Assembly (NCBI GenBank): GCA_035547515.1
Contig: DASZUS010000075.1
Coordinates: 35,804 to 99,803 of the forward strand
DNA length: 64,000 nt
Direction of reading: 5' to 3'
Source of the DNA: DASZTV01 sp035547515
GTDB lineage: Bacteria > Actinomycetota > Actinomycetes > JAFAQI01
The notes under the pieces were generated by a model, which searched no databases, was not told the DNA's origin, and saw nothing but the letters and a program-made list of their open reading frames with translations. Within the stretch, counting starts at the first letter, position 1. Every line of letters starts with the position of its first letter. The position numbers and the translations under genes were made by a program. Shown one piece after another: positions 57,085-64,000 of this stretch.

Positions 57085-57849
57085 GTGAGCACGGACGGGC
57101 TGCCGCTGCCGGTCCCGGCGCGGCCACCGGGCCGCTGGGCCAAGGTGAAGCAGGCGGCTGCCCCGCTTACGGGCTTCGTGGCCCTGGTCGCCAAGCTCAA
57201 GTCCGCGCTGTTCCTTGGCTCGATGGCAGTCTCGATCGCCGCGTATGCGCAGCTGTGGGGTTGGCGCTACGCGGTCGGCTTCGTCGCGCTGATCCTCGTC
57301 CACGAGCTCGGCCACGTCGTCGCGCTGCGGGTGCGCGGGATCCGGGCCAGTGGGCTGGTGTTCATCCCGCTGCTCGGCGCGTTCACCAGCTGGCAGCCCA
57401 CCGAGCACCGTCCCTACCAGGAGGCCGAGACCGCGCTCGCGGGGCCGGTCATCGGCACCGTCGGCGCGCTGGCGCTGGCGCTCTACGGCCACGAGCAAGG
57501 CTCGAGCTTGCTGCGGGCGCTGGCATTCACGGGCCTGCTGCTGAACCTGCTGAACCTGATCCCGCTCGTCCCACTCGACGGCGGTCGCGTCGCCGACCTG
57601 CTCTACCCGTGGGTCTGGGTCGTGGTCGGGCTCGGCTTGGTCGGCTACCTCGTCGTGCGCTTCGAGCCGTTGGTCCTGATCATCTTGCTGCTAGTCGGTT
57701 ACGAGCTCTACTCCCAGCGGCGCCAGCGCGGGCGCGCGGCGGCGGTGCAGCCCCGGCTCCGGCTCAGGCTGTCGATCGCCTACCTGGTCTTGCTCGCCGT
57801 TATCGGGGTCGGCCTGCACGCGACGTACCTGCCGCGTCACCTGTCCTGA
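57085..57849 (+). CDS. Site-2 protease family metallopeptidase (M50)
   Basis: This 254-residue polytopic membrane protein has about six helices. The zinc motif HELGH (His73, Glu74, His77) is in the second helix, and the third ligand lies in NLIPLVPLDGGR (Asn-Pro-Asp-Gly type) near residue 155. It should cleave substrates inside the membrane, often anti-sigma factors or signal peptides. No PDZ domain is inserted, which fits the short SpoIVFB-like or Rip-type subgroup. GTG 57085 has GGAGGACC and GGAG upstream. It stands alone after the HbhA terminator. Confidence 0.9.
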   Translation: MSTDGLPLPVPARPPGRWAKVKQAAAPLTGFVALVAKLKSALFLGSMAVSIAAYAQLWGWRYAVGFVALILVHELGHVVALRVRGIRASGLVFIPLLGAFTSWQPTEHRPYQEAETALAGPVIGTVGALALALYGHEQGSSLLRALAFTGLLLNLLNLIPLVPLDGGRVADLLYPWVWVVVGLGLVGYLVVRFEPLVLIILLLVGYELYSQRRQRGRAAAVQPRLRLRLSIAYLVLLAVIGVGLHATYLPRHLS

Positions 57850-57857
57850 CCGCAGGC

Positions 57858-58376
57858 TCAGCGGTTGAGCCACTTCCCGCCGAACCACATCAAGTCGTCG
57901 GCGAGCAGCTCGATGCCGATGCCGTCAGGGTCGCGCAGGTAGATCGACTCGGGGATGCCGCGCTGCGGCCCGTCGTAGGCGATCCCTGCCTCGTCGAGCC
58001 GGGCGCGCAGTCGCGCATGTGCCTCGGGAGGTACGCCGATGGCGATGTGCTGGACGCCGCCGATCCCTTCGGGCAGCTGCTCGAGCCCCAAGCCCGGGAA
58101 GTCGAAGAACCCGAGCAGCGTGTTGTTGCCGAGGTCGAAGAAGAAGTGCGTCGAGCCGGGATAGTCGCGGTTCTCGACCAGCTCGATCAGCGGGAATCCG
58201 AGTAGGCCTTGGTAGAAGGCGATGGTCTGCTCCACGTCGCTGCAGATCAGCGCCGCATGGTGGATTCCGCGGCCGTTGGTCGCCGGGCGGCTGACAGGCG
58301 GCTCGAGGTACTTCGCGCGCAGCTCGTCGCGCCGGGCGGCGAGCCGGGCCTGAGCCGCGGCGTTGGGAGCAACCAT
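57858..58376 (-). CDS. VOC family (glyoxalase-fold) protein
   Basis: This 172-residue protein has a helical N-terminal segment and one two-module vicinal-oxygen-chelate fold. GIHHAALICSDVEQTIAFYQGLLGFPLIELVE begins the first module and GGVQHIAIGV begins the second. IYLRDPDGIGIELL supplies the final metal-ligand Glu, and His41/His108-type residues complete the site. This is close to extradiol dioxygenase- or glyoxalase-like proteins of unknown substrate. AGGA lies directly before the ATG. It is divergent from the ABC ATPase, with 17 bp between them. Confidence 0.88.
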   Translation of the reverse strand: MVAPNAAAQARLAARRDELRAKYLEPPVSRPATNGRGIHHAALICSDVEQTIAFYQGLLGFPLIELVENRDYPGSTHFFFDLGNNTLLGFFDFPGLGLEQLPEGIGGVQHIAIGVPPEAHARLRARLDEAGIAYDGPQRGIPESIYLRDPDGIGIELLADDLMWFGGKWLNR

Positions 58377-58379
58377 TCC

Positions 58380-58385
58380 TAGAGT
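58380..58385 (+). promoter_or_regulatory. -10 box for the ABC ATPase at 58394
   Basis: TAGAGT ends 8 nt before the ATG, in a divergent gap of 17 bp. Confidence 0.45.
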
Positions 58386-58393
58386 CTGACGCC

Positions 58394-59164
58394 ATGAGCG
58401 TCCTCGAGATAGCCCAGGCCGACGTCTGGTTCGCCGACGGGCCTCATGTGCTCCGCGGAATCTCGCTGACCGTGGCAGAAGGCGAGCACTGGGCGCTGCT
58501 CGGCCCCAATGGCGCCGGCAAGTCGACGTTGCTCGCGCTGGCCTCAGCGCAGCGGTTCCCGTCCCGCGGCACCGTGCGCATCCTCGGTCAGGAGATGGGC
58601 CGCGTGGACCTGCGCGAGCTTCGCCGGGCGATCGGCAGCGTCGACGTCCGGTTGCGGCTGCCCGCCGAGCTCACGGCGGAGCGGTACGTCGAGACCGGCA
58701 TCACGCAGACGGTGCAGTGGCTGGGGCCGGCGACGGGGGCCGCACAGGAGCGCGTGTCGGATCTCATCGCGCGGTTCGGTCTCTCGCAGCTGCGGGACCG
58801 CTCGATCGCAGTCTGCTCGCAAGGCGAGCGCGGGCGTGCCCGCTTGGCGCGCTCGCTCGTGGCGCACCCCGCGCTGCTGCTGCTCGACGAGCCGGCGGCC
58901 GGCCTGGACCTGCCCGGCCGAGCGGATCTGCTTGCGGCACTCGAGACGACCGCCCGCGAGGAGCCGCGGTTGGCCAGCATCATGGTCGCCCACCATCTCG
59001 AGGAGCTGCCGACCTCGACCACCCACGTCGCGCTGATGCGCGACGGTGAGCTCGTGGCGCAGGGCGACGTCTCACTGCTCGGGGACGAGGCGGCGCTGTC
59101 GTCCTGCTTCGGGCGGCCGGTGCGCGCTCACCAGATCGCCGGCCGCTGGTTCGCCACGAGCTGA
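58394..59164 (+). CDS. Stand-alone ABC transporter ATPase
   Basis: This 256-residue protein has Walker A GPNGAGKST, a signature region reading CSQGERGRARLARSL where LSGGQ is expected, Walker B LLLLDEPAAGLD and the switch His in MVAHHLEELP. No permease or binding protein lies next to it. The altered signature keeps the Ser and Gly but has Glu in place of Gln, as in ModF/YlmA-type cytoplasmic ABC proteins. Those are associated with molybdate metabolism or have unknown roles. It is probably not an exporter of the glycan locus. Confidence 0.88.
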   Translation: MSVLEIAQADVWFADGPHVLRGISLTVAEGEHWALLGPNGAGKSTLLALASAQRFPSRGTVRILGQEMGRVDLRELRRAIGSVDVRLRLPAELTAERYVETGITQTVQWLGPATGAAQERVSDLIARFGLSQLRDRSIAVCSQGERGRARLARSLVAHPALLLLDEPAAGLDLPGRADLLAALETTAREEPRLASIMVAHHLEELPTSTTHVALMRDGELVAQGDVSLLGDEAALSSCFGRPVRAHQIAGRWFATS

Positions 59165-59189
59165 CCGGCGCTCGCCATCACTTGTTCGC

Positions 59190-59600
59190 TCACCCGTGGC
59201 TGAGCACGATCCCGTAGAACAGCGCGAGCAGCGCGAAGATGCCGGTGCCCGCGCCCCAGACCGCCTGGCCCCGCCGTGACGTCGCCCGGCTGTGAGCGAA
59301 TGCGGTGACCCCGGACAAGACGACGAAGACCAGCTTCGCGATCAGCGTGTTGCGGAAGTCGCTGACGTCGCTGATCTCCTGGTGGTCGGCCTGGATGTTC
59401 CACAGACCCGTGATGATGAGGACCGCGAACGCCGGCCAGGCCACCCGAGCAAACGCGCGGGCCGCAACCTTCGGGATCTCCGCGCCGCTGCGTCGAAGTG
59501 CCGGGACCAAGCCGGCGAGCGCGATCTGCCCGCCCACCCAGATGGTGGCGGCGAGGACGTGCAGGAACAGCCGGGCGTCGGCGAGGGTGACGGTGAGCAC
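59190..59600 (-). CDS. CopD-like small membrane protein
   Basis: This 136-residue protein has four hydrophobic helices, with ARLFLHVLAATIWVGGQIALAG at the start, PAFAVLIITGLWNI in the second, and LIAKLVFVVLSGVTAFAH in the third. His at the LHVLAA position and in AFAHSR resemble the CopD/DUF2269 family of membrane proteins linked to copper or heme. The frame is open to 59663, overlapping the next gene's end, so GTG 59600 is preferred. It lies 26 bp downstream of a small secreted protein gene, in the same direction. Confidence 0.8.
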   Translation of the reverse strand: MLTVTLADARLFLHVLAATIWVGGQIALAGLVPALRRSGAEIPKVAARAFARVAWPAFAVLIITGLWNIQADHQEISDVSDFRNTLIAKLVFVVLSGVTAFAHSRATSRRGQAVWGAGTGIFALLALFYGIVLSHG

Positions 59601-59626
59601 CGGCCAAGCCTGCCACCGCCAGTGAG

Positions 59627-60058
59627 CTAGCCCCTCAGGTCCTTTGCCACCGCTGCCGTCCACGCCTTGGACGGCAGGAGCGTCGGCAGCCGCTTGCCGT
59701 CACGCGTCACCTGCACGTTGGTGCATGCGCTTTCGGTTGCCTGCCACACGTGCTTGGCGCCATAGAAGCTGACGACCGTGGTCGGTCCGCCGGCGACGTC
59801 ACAGTGCATGATGTCGCTCGGCTCGCGGTGCAAGGCATCGAAGAGCTTCACCAGCCGGAGCGCCTTCGCGCCCGTCACCATGCGCTTGCTCGCCGCCGAA
59901 CCGCTGTCCTGCATCACAGATGCGCTCTTGATCGAGCTCGGCACGTGCTCGGCCGCCGGGCGGCCCACGGTGCCGCCGGCGGCGTGCGCGATGCCCGCCG
60001 ACGCAGCCATCAGGCCGGCCACTGCCAGACCGCTGGTCGTGGTTCGGAAACTGGTCAT
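59627..60058 (-). CDS. Small secreted protein with Cys pair
   Basis: This 143-residue protein begins with a clear signal peptide (TSGLAVAGLMAASAGIAHA, probable cleavage after AHA near residue 26). The mature part is 117 residues with two Cys (DIMHCDVA and ESACTNVQ), which could form a disulfide, and a KAWTAAVAKDL end. I do not recognise a family. ATG 60058 has GAGG upstream; the frame extends further but the signal peptide fixes the start. It may form an operon with the CopD-like protein. Confidence 0.72.
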   Translation of the reverse strand: MTSFRTTTSGLAVAGLMAASAGIAHAAGGTVGRPAAEHVPSSIKSASVMQDSGSAASKRMVTGAKALRLVKLFDALHREPSDIMHCDVAGGPTTVVSFYGAKHVWQATESACTNVQVTRDGKRLPTLLPSKAWTAAVAKDLRG

Positions 60059-60108
60059 CTCGTCCACCTCATAGTCGTGGGACGTCGGTACCCACCCTGC
60101 GGTTCCCG

Positions 60109-60114
60109 TACGCT
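60109..60114 (+). promoter_or_regulatory. -10 box for the AlaX gene at 60123
   Basis: TACGCT ends 8 nt before the ATG; no ribosome site is present. Confidence 0.45.
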
Positions 60115-60122
60115 CACCAACG

Positions 60123-60842
60123 ATGGCGACCGTGCGGCTCGACCTCGACGACGCGACGCTTCGCGAGTGGCAGGCGATCGTCGTACGAGCCGACGAGGAA
60201 GGCATCGTTCTGGATCGCTCGGCCTTCTACCCGGGCGGCGGCGGCCAGCCTCCGGACGAGGGCGTGCTCCTCTGGCAAGGGGTCCAGACGCGGATCGCGG
60301 GCGCCCGGAAGACCCGGGACGACGTCTGCCTAATCCCAGCGGAAGGCGAGCCGATACCCGCGGTCGGGACGGCGGTCGAGGGCGCCCTCGACGACGATCG
60401 CCGTACGGTGCTGATGCGCACCCACTCCGCGCTGCACCTGCTCGCCGGCGTCGTGTTCCGCGACTACGGCGCGCTGGTGACCGGGGGGAACATGGAGCCG
60501 CTCGAGGCTCGCATGGACTTCAACCTCACCGAGGTCCCGGAGGGGTTCAAGGACTCGATCGCCGAAGCTTGCGCGACCGAGATCGCGGCGGACCGCCGGA
60601 TCGACGTGAAGGTGCTTCCGCGCGACGAGGCGTTCGCGATACCCGACATCATCCGCACCGCAACCAACCTCCTGCCGCCCGACCTGACGGAGGTCCGGAT
60701 CGTCGACATCGTGGGACTCGACACGCAAGCCGACGGTGGCACGCACGTCGCGTCCACCAAGCAGATCGGTGGCATCGAGGTCGTCAAGGTCGAGAACAAG
60801 GGCAAAGGGTTCCGCAGGCTGAGGGTCCGGTTGCCGAAGTGA
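60123..60842 (+). CDS. alaX: Alanyl-tRNA editing protein AlaX
   Basis: This 239-residue protein resembles the editing domain of alanyl-tRNA synthetase and should hydrolyse Ser-tRNA(Ala) or Gly-tRNA(Ala). It has FYPGGGGQPPDEG, the zinc motif HxxxH in RTHSALHLLAG, GNMEPLEARMDF, and the second metal motif at QADGGTHVAS. There Asp stands where many family members have Cys (CGGTH). The Asp form also occurs in AlaX relatives, so I do not take it as inactivation. Its stop overlaps the next gene start as GTGA. Confidence 0.92.
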   Translation: MATVRLDLDDATLREWQAIVVRADEEGIVLDRSAFYPGGGGQPPDEGVLLWQGVQTRIAGARKTRDDVCLIPAEGEPIPAVGTAVEGALDDDRRTVLMRTHSALHLLAGVVFRDYGALVTGGNMEPLEARMDFNLTEVPEGFKDSIAEACATEIAADRRIDVKVLPRDEAFAIPDIIRTATNLLPPDLTEVRIVDIVGLDTQADGGTHVASTKQIGGIEVVKVENKGKGFRRLRVRLPK

Positions 60843-62002
60843 CGGACCTCTCGGCGGCCACAGAGATTCCGGTGCCGCGGTACGGCGAGGCGTCGCTGGC
60901 CGACGTCATGCCGTCCGTGCTCGCGGCGCTCGGCGTGGGCGACGACAACCGGCTGGGGCTTCCCGACACGGCCCGCGCCGTGGTCGTGCTGGTCGACGGC
61001 ATGGGCCTGGTGGGGCTGCAGGCGCGAGCCGAAGCGGCGCCGTTCCTGTCCTCGCTGTCCTGTCGTGAGCTCACCGCCGGGTTCCCGTCGACGACGGTCA
61101 CCTCGTTGGCGTCGTTGTCGACCGGGCTGCCGGCCGGTGAGCACGGCATGACCGGTTACTCCTCCTACGTCGAAGAGGTAGGCGAGCCGGTCAACTGGCT
61201 GTCGTGGCGGCAGGTCTCCGGCAAGGACGACCTGCGCGAGATCCTCGAGCCCGAGGAGATCCAGTCGCGCACCACGGTGTGGCAGCAAGCCGCGGATGCC
61301 GGTGTCTCGGTGACGATCGCCAGCTCGCGTGACTTCGAAGGCACTGGGCTGACCCGCGCGGTCTTTCGCGGCGGCAGCTTTCGCGGGGTGACGACGACGG
61401 GCGACATGATCGCCCACGCCGCGGACGCGGCCGACCGCGGTCATCGGTCGCTGGTCTACACCTATGCCTCCGAGCTCGACTTCGTCGGCCATGTCCGTGG
61501 GCCGGCCAGCGACTCGTGGACCGCTCAGCTGTCGATGATCGACCGGCAGCTGGAGCTGCTGGCGCAACGGCTGCCGGCGGGGACGAGTCTCTACGTCACC
61601 GCTGACCACGGCATGGCCGACGTGGCGCAGGACGAGGCGGTCGACGCGGACGAGGTTGGCTCCCCGCTGCGCGACGGGGTGATCGCGATCGCGGGCGAGC
61701 CGAGGATGCGGCATGTCCATGCCCGGCCCGGAGCCGCCGCCGACGTGCTCGCTACCTGGCGGTCGGTGCTCGGTGAGCGCGCGTGGGTGCTCGACGCCGA
61801 GACCGCCATCGGCTCGGGTCTGTTCGGCCGCGTCGTCACGCCGAGCGCACGGGCCCGCATCGGCGATGTCGTCGCGATCGCCCAAGGCCGGATGGGCATC
61901 GTCCAGCGCAAGCGGGAGTCCCGGATGTCGGCACTGCCCGGTCATCACGGCGCGCTCACCGACGACGAGCTGCTGGTGCCGCTGCTGTCCTCGACGGTGT
62001 GA
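60839..62002 (+). CDS. Alkaline phosphatase superfamily phosphodiesterase/pyrophosphatase
   Basis: This 387-residue cytoplasmic protein has the metal strand VVVLVDGMGLVG, the nucleophile segment GFPSTTVTSLASLSTG with Thr, SELDFVGHVRG, VTADHGMADVA and the late ALPGHHGALTDDE. This fits type I phosphodiesterase/nucleotide pyrophosphatases. No signal peptide or membrane helix is present. GTG 60839 overlaps the AlaX stop and GTGA joins it to the macro-domain gene. The trio may deal with nucleotide-derived metabolites or damaged products, but that is inference from context. Confidence 0.87.
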   Translation: MTDLSAATEIPVPRYGEASLADVMPSVLAALGVGDDNRLGLPDTARAVVVLVDGMGLVGLQARAEAAPFLSSLSCRELTAGFPSTTVTSLASLSTGLPAGEHGMTGYSSYVEEVGEPVNWLSWRQVSGKDDLREILEPEEIQSRTTVWQQAADAGVSVTIASSRDFEGTGLTRAVFRGGSFRGVTTTGDMIAHAADAADRGHRSLVYTYASELDFVGHVRGPASDSWTAQLSMIDRQLELLAQRLPAGTSLYVTADHGMADVAQDEAVDADEVGSPLRDGVIAIAGEPRMRHVHARPGAAADVLATWRSVLGERAWVLDAETAIGSGLFGRVVTPSARARIGDVVAIAQGRMGIVQRKRESRMSALPGHHGALTDDELLVPLLSSTV

Positions 62003-62508
62003 CCACGCAGCTCTCGCTCGTCCTCGGCGACATCGTCGAGCAAGACGTCGATGCCGTCGTCAACGCCGCGAACAGCGGCCTGATGGGCGGGGGTGGTGTG
62101 GACGGCGCGATCCTTCGCGCCGGCGGCGAGGCGCAGCTGGCTGCCCGCCGCGCACTGCGCGACCGCATCGGCTCGCTGCCTGCCGGGCAGGCAGCGGCAA
62201 CCGAGGCCGGCTCGATGCGCTGCCGCTGGGTGATCCACGTGGTGGGACCGGTCTACAGCCGGATGGAGGATCGCTCGCACCTGCTGGTCTCGTGCTACCG
62301 CGAGGCGTTGCGAGTCGCCGACGAGCTCGGCGCCACCAGCGTGGCGTTCCCCGCGGTGTCGGCCGGCATCTACGGCTGGCCGATGGCATCTGCCGCCGAT
62401 GTGGCGATCTCCACCGTGCGGGCGACGCCGACCGCGGTCATCGACGTACGTTTCGTGCTGTTCAGCCAGCAGGCGTACGACGAGTTCGAGCGCGCCCTCA
62501 GAAGTTGA
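61999..62508 (+). CDS. Macro domain protein (ADP-ribose binding/hydrolysing)
   Basis: This 169-residue protein is a single macro domain. It starts LSLVLGDIVEQDVDAVVNAANSGLMGGGGVDGAI, the conserved NAANSxLxGGGGVDGAI loop, and has WVIHVVGPVYS and VAFPAVSAGIYGWPMASAA. The domain binds ADP-ribose and can hydrolyse O-acetyl-ADP-ribose or mono-ADP-ribose. GTG 61999 overlaps the phosphodiesterase stop. The 3' end overlaps the antiparallel mycothiol-enzyme gene by 11 nt. Confidence 0.95.
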   Translation: MTTQLSLVLGDIVEQDVDAVVNAANSGLMGGGGVDGAILRAGGEAQLAARRALRDRIGSLPAGQAAATEAGSMRCRWVIHVVGPVYSRMEDRSHLLVSCYREALRVADELGATSVAFPAVSAGIYGWPMASAADVAISTVRATPTAVIDVRFVLFSQQAYDEFERALRS

Positions 62509-63226
62509 GGACGCTCCGCCAGGCTTCCAGCAACGAGGCGTCACCGGAGATCTCGACCGAGCTGAGCGGCACCCGCCCGTAGAGGCTCAGCAGAAGCCCG
62601 CTGCTCGTGCCGGTGGCCGTCGCGTCTGCCTCGCCGGAGTCGACCTTGCGCACCCCGCCGGGCTCGAGCTCGAGAAACCAGCTGCCGCCATCGCTGGACT
62701 GCAGTGCGAGGGTTCCGGTCGGCCCGCTGACCTGGTCGCGGCGGTAGATCCGCGGCACCAAGACGTCGACCAGCTCGTCGATGCCGTCAGAGGCCAGCTC
62801 GTCGCCGATCGGCTCCTGGATGCCGTGGGCGTTCTGCGCATCGAAGCGGTGGACCGCCGACTCGTGCGCCATGCGCCGCGCCCAGAAGATCGCGCCCGAT
62901 GGCGCATCGAACACCCACGTCCAGACCGGTGTGTCCGCGTCGCACTCGGTCAGCGCGCCGACCAGCTCGTCGAGCTGTGCCTCGAGCAGGTCGACCACGT
63001 CGCCCTTCGGCCGCTCCGGGAGGGCATCGGGCCGCCGCGTGGCGCGGGTCGAGACGAAGAGCGTGACGTTGGCGTAGACCTGCCACACGTGCGCGGCGAG
63101 GTCTCCCACTGTCCAGTCGCCGCAAGTCGGGACGCGGGCGTCGGTGCCCTGACGGGCGGCGGTGAGCAGCGCCTCGCCCTCGCGACGAACCGCGCTGACG
63201 AGTTCCGCGTAGGCGGGCGTGGTCAT
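62498..63226 (-). CDS. Maleylpyruvate isomerase family mycothiol-dependent enzyme
   Basis: This 242-residue protein has the DinB-like metal-binding fold: an N-terminal four-helix bundle with TCGDWTVGDLAAHVWQ (first His ligand) and FWARRMAHESAVHRFDAQ (further His ligands). The C-terminal domain (about 150-240) is the SCP-like part of this actinobacterial family. The family uses mycothiol as thiol cofactor, although individual substrates are mostly unknown. This gene is one of the better signs that the host is an actinobacterium. ATG 63226 starts the family exactly. Confidence 0.92.
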   Translation of the reverse strand: MTTPAYAELVSAVRREGEALLTAARQGTDARVPTCGDWTVGDLAAHVWQVYANVTLFVSTRATRRPDALPERPKGDVVDLLEAQLDELVGALTECDADTPVWTWVFDAPSGAIFWARRMAHESAVHRFDAQNAHGIQEPIGDELASDGIDELVDVLVPRIYRRDQVSGPTGTLALQSSDGGSWFLELEPGGVRKVDSGEADATATGTSSGLLLSLYGRVPLSSVEISGDASLLEAWRSVLNF

Positions 63227-63260
63227 CGGTTCACGCGCTCAGCGAGCAAGTGAAGGGTCA

Positions 63261-64000
63261 TCAGGTCGTCTCCCGGTAGATCTTGTGTTGCGCGGCTTGC
63301 GCGCGTGGGCGAACCACGAGTAGGTCGACGTTGACGTTCCACGGCCGGGTGGCGGCCCAGGTGATGCAGTCGGCGACGTCGTCGGCGGACAGCGGGCCAG
63401 GGACTCCGGCGTAGATAGCATCCGCCTTGCTTCGGTCCCCTCCCAACCGATTTAGCGAGAACTCCTCGGTCGCCACCATGCCCGGCGCGACCTCCACTAC
63501 CCGGATCGGCTTGCCGAAGACCTCGAGGCGCAGCGTCTCGGAGACCGCGCGTTCGGCGTGCTTCGCCGCGGCGTACCCAGCGCCGTTCTCGTAGACGATG
63601 TGCCCGGCGACCGAGGTCACCGTGACGACCACGCCGTCGCCGCTGCGCTCGAGTGCCGGGAGCAGCGCCCGCGTCACGCGCATCATGCCGAGGACGTTGG
63701 TCTCCCACATCTGCCGCCACGCTGCTTCGTCGGCGTCCGCGATCGGCTCGAGACCGAATGCGCCGCCTGCGTTGTTGACCAGCACGTGACACGTGCCGAG
63801 CGAGTCGGCGAGGGCTCGCACCGAGGCCTCGTCGGTGACGTCGAGCGCGACCGGGCGTACGCCGCACTCCGCCGCCAGCGCTTCGAGCCGGTCGACCCGC
63901 CGCGCCGCGGCGACCACGTCGTATCCCTCCGCGACCAGCCGTCGCGCGGTCGCTGCGCCGATGCCGCTGCTTGCACCCGTGACTACTGCTGTCCGGCTTT
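63261..64000 (-). CDS. SDR oxidoreductase (5' end outside window)
   Basis: The frame continues to the right edge, where TAVVTGASSGIGAATA, the NAD(P)-binding start of classical SDRs, is already visible; only a few N-terminal residues can be missing. The rest has VNNAGGAFG, TSVAGHIVYENGAGYAAAKHA (Ser, Tyr, Lys catalytic set) and VEVAPGMVATEEF. The substrate is unknown; the sequence resembles YdfG/serine 3-dehydrogenase-like SDRs. It lies 35 bp upstream of the mycothiol-enzyme gene, in the same direction. Confidence 0.92.
   Translation of the reverse strand, partial: SRTAVVTGASSGIGAATARRLVAEGYDVVAAARRVDRLEALAAECGVRPVALDVTDEASVRALADSLGTCHVLVNNAGGAFGLEPIADADEAAWRQMWETNVLGMMRVTRALLPALERSGDGVVVTVTSVAGHIVYENGAGYAAAKHAERAVSETLRLEVFGKPIRVVEVAPGMVATEEFSLNRLGGDRSKADAIYAGVPGPLSADDVADCITWAATRPWNVNVDLLVVRPRAQAAQHKIYRETT

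Noticed and set aside
60690..60760. Loss of the zinc-binding Cys in AlaX as a sign of inactivation
   Set aside because: Asp at this position (DGGTH) occurs in AlaX relatives and all other motifs are intact.
1..64000. CRISPR arrays, tRNA/rRNA genes, insertion sequences, attachment sites
   Set aside because: Reading both strands I found no regularly spaced repeats, no cloverleaf with a CCA-type acceptor, no transposase motifs with terminal repeats and no integrase; the only tandem repeat is the coding one at 53286-53477.

Overview
This is high-GC actinobacterial chromosomal DNA. The evidence is the overall base composition, a mycothiol-dependent maleylpyruvate isomerase-family enzyme (62498..63226), a RsiG-type anti-sigma factor with both c-di-GMP signatures (55146..55691), a regulator/HbhA-like pair arranged as in mycobacteria (55772..56986), and many genes whose start codon lies 6-8 nt after a TANNNT -10 box, as expected for leaderless transcripts. 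I cannot name the genus. I see no tRNA, rRNA, CRISPR array, insertion sequence or prophage.

Positions 1-52 kb form one very large surface-glycan locus built of short, alternating-strand operons. The left end (1-6977, minus strand) holds a Wzy-like polymerase cut by the window edge, a UDP-GlcNAc-type 6-dehydrogenase, and a four-gene set matching the bacillosamine pathway: PglF-like dehydratase, PglE-like aminotransferase, PglD/NeuD-like acetyltransferase and PglC-like phosphoglycosyl transferase. The part from 1 to about 5 kb is visibly less GC-rich than what follows. Next come a large WbaP/WcaJ-type initiating transferase, an acyltransferase, a methyltransferase and a secreted Fn3/GH39-like/Ig-like protein (7.2-12.4 kb). 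Then come gmd, rmlD, rmlB, rhamnosyltransferase-like GT2 genes, a GT4 and a third initiating transferase (12.4-19.2 kb). rmlC and rmlA follow, with an Asp-box propeller protein in the same operon (20.5-22.9 kb).

The middle part has an acyl-carrier-protein/AMP-ligase/ketoreductase cassette (24.0-26.4 kb), a lone Fic gene with an AT-rich promoter (26.5-27.7 kb), and a Wzm/Wzt ABC exporter whose ATPase has a C-terminal sugar-binding extension (29.2-31.3 kb). From 31 to 52 kb there is a dense series of GT2/GT4 glycosyltransferases, methyltransferases (including paralogues of a CmoB/DUF1698-like family), two sulfatase-fold enzymes, an O-antigen ligase/polymerase and a Wzz-BY-kinase fusion. It ends in a FAD oxidoreductase, methyltransferase and polyprenyl-phosphate GT2 trio. 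Together these genes can make dTDP-rhamnose, GDP-4-keto-6-deoxymannose and probably a bacillosamine-type amino sugar. They could also start chains with any of three initiating enzymes, and decorate and export the product. Both a polymerase-dependent and an ABC-dependent route are present, so more than one glycan is likely.

From 51.6 kb to the end the content is chromosomal housekeeping and regulation: YgfZ, a DUF4388/coiled-coil protein divergent from RsiG, an XRE regulator with an HbhA-like protein and a strong terminator, a site-2 protease, a VOC protein, an ABC ATPase, a CopD-like membrane protein, a small secreted protein, a translationally coupled AlaX/phosphodiesterase/macro-domain operon, the mycothiol enzyme and an SDR cut by the right edge.
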